Shown: positions 5,955 through 6,080 of the stretch, piece by piece | Numbering within the stretch: the stretch's first letter is position 1 | Layout: each line of letters starts with the position of its first letter | Origin: an uncultured Sphingomonadaceae bacterium | GTDB taxonomy: Bacteria; Pseudomonadota; Alphaproteobacteria; Sphingomonadales; Sphingomonadaceae | Assembly: GCA_938003725.1 (NCBI GenBank) | Contig: CALKXX010000133.1 | Coordinates: 1-6,080, forward strand | DNA: 6,080 nt | Reading direction: 5' to 3' | The notes under the pieces: generated by a model | Told to the model about the DNA's origin: nothing | The model's database searches: none | The model's input: the letters and a program-made list of their open reading frames with translations, nothing else | Program-made: the position numbers and the translations under genes

Positions 5955-6080
5955 CATTCGTTTCCTCTTCATTTGGTTCTGTTTCTGCCGTCGCCCGCTT
6001 TCGAAATTCAATTCCAATGGGAATGATGAAATTGCTGTTATTGACGCGCACAGCCCCAGTGGTGGGCATGCTCTGCTTCA
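5947..6080 (-). CDS. 3' end of an unidentified gene upstream of osmC
   Basis: An open frame enters from the right edge on the minus strand and runs 43 codons to a TGA at 5949-5947. It overlaps the osmC start by eight bases (ATGAGTGA). The residues include V-N-N-S-N-F-I-I-P-I-G-I-E-F-R-K-R, a hydrophobic beta-like stretch, and then a strongly acidic tail E-P-N-E-E-E-T-N-D-E. I do not recognise the family. The overlap is typical of coupled operon genes and argues that the frame is real, but 43 open codons could also occur by chance. If it is real, the promoter of the osmC-GFA operon lies outside the window. Confidence 0.5.
   Translation of the reverse strand, partial: KQSMPTTGAVRVNNSNFIIPIGIEFRKRATAETEPNEEETNDE

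Noticed and set aside
5955..6017. Longer OsmC starting near 6017
   Set aside because: The extra N-terminal residues are Lys/Arg/Gln-rich and unlike the family. The ribosome binding site lies just before 5957 and 5954, and the region is better read as the end of the upstream gene.

Overview
This window looks like a chromosomal housekeeping region of an alphaproteobacterium, most likely a sphingomonad. The evidence is the gene order argD-argF-hslO, the character of the proteins and a moderate GC content. This placement rests on recognising families by eye, not on a database search. All five complete genes belong to well-known families. I see no mobile element, CRISPR array, rRNA or tRNA, and no clearly new multi-gene system. 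The most interesting material is in the two intergenic regions.

Positions 1-2541, minus strand: an arginine-biosynthesis operon runs right to left. argD (acetylornithine aminotransferase) comes first, then argF (ornithine carbamoyltransferase), then the first 144 codons of hslO (redox chaperone Hsp33), which is cut by the window's left edge. The junctions are ATGA (argD/argF) and TAATG (argF/hslO), so the three genes are probably translationally coupled. Upstream of argD is a good sigma-70-type promoter (TTGACC, 17 bp, TATAAG). It is followed almost at once by an 11-codon open frame starting Met-Arg-Arg, and that frame contains a terminator-like hairpin with a T-rich tail. Together they form a plausible but unproven arginine attenuator.

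Positions 2542-2810: this is the divergent regulatory region between argD and katG. The katG side holds a 36-bp imperfect palindrome ending in a tandem TTTAATTGG repeat and a 21-bp-spaced direct repeat. There is also a weak promoter and a strong ribosome binding site.

Positions 2811-5057, plus strand: katG encodes a full-length catalase-peroxidase of 727 residues with all catalytic residues in place. It is monocistronic and ends in a 12-bp perfect GNRA-loop terminator.

Positions 5058-5145: a short GC-rich stretch with two hairpins lies between the convergent katG and the next operon.

Positions 5146-6080, minus strand: a second operon contains the 3' end of an unidentified gene with an acidic tail, then an OsmC-family gene, then a GFA-family zinc-cysteine protein. 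The genes overlap by 8 bp and 4 bp. KatG, OsmC and HslO all bear on oxidative stress by family knowledge, but nothing in the sequence proves that they are co-regulated.
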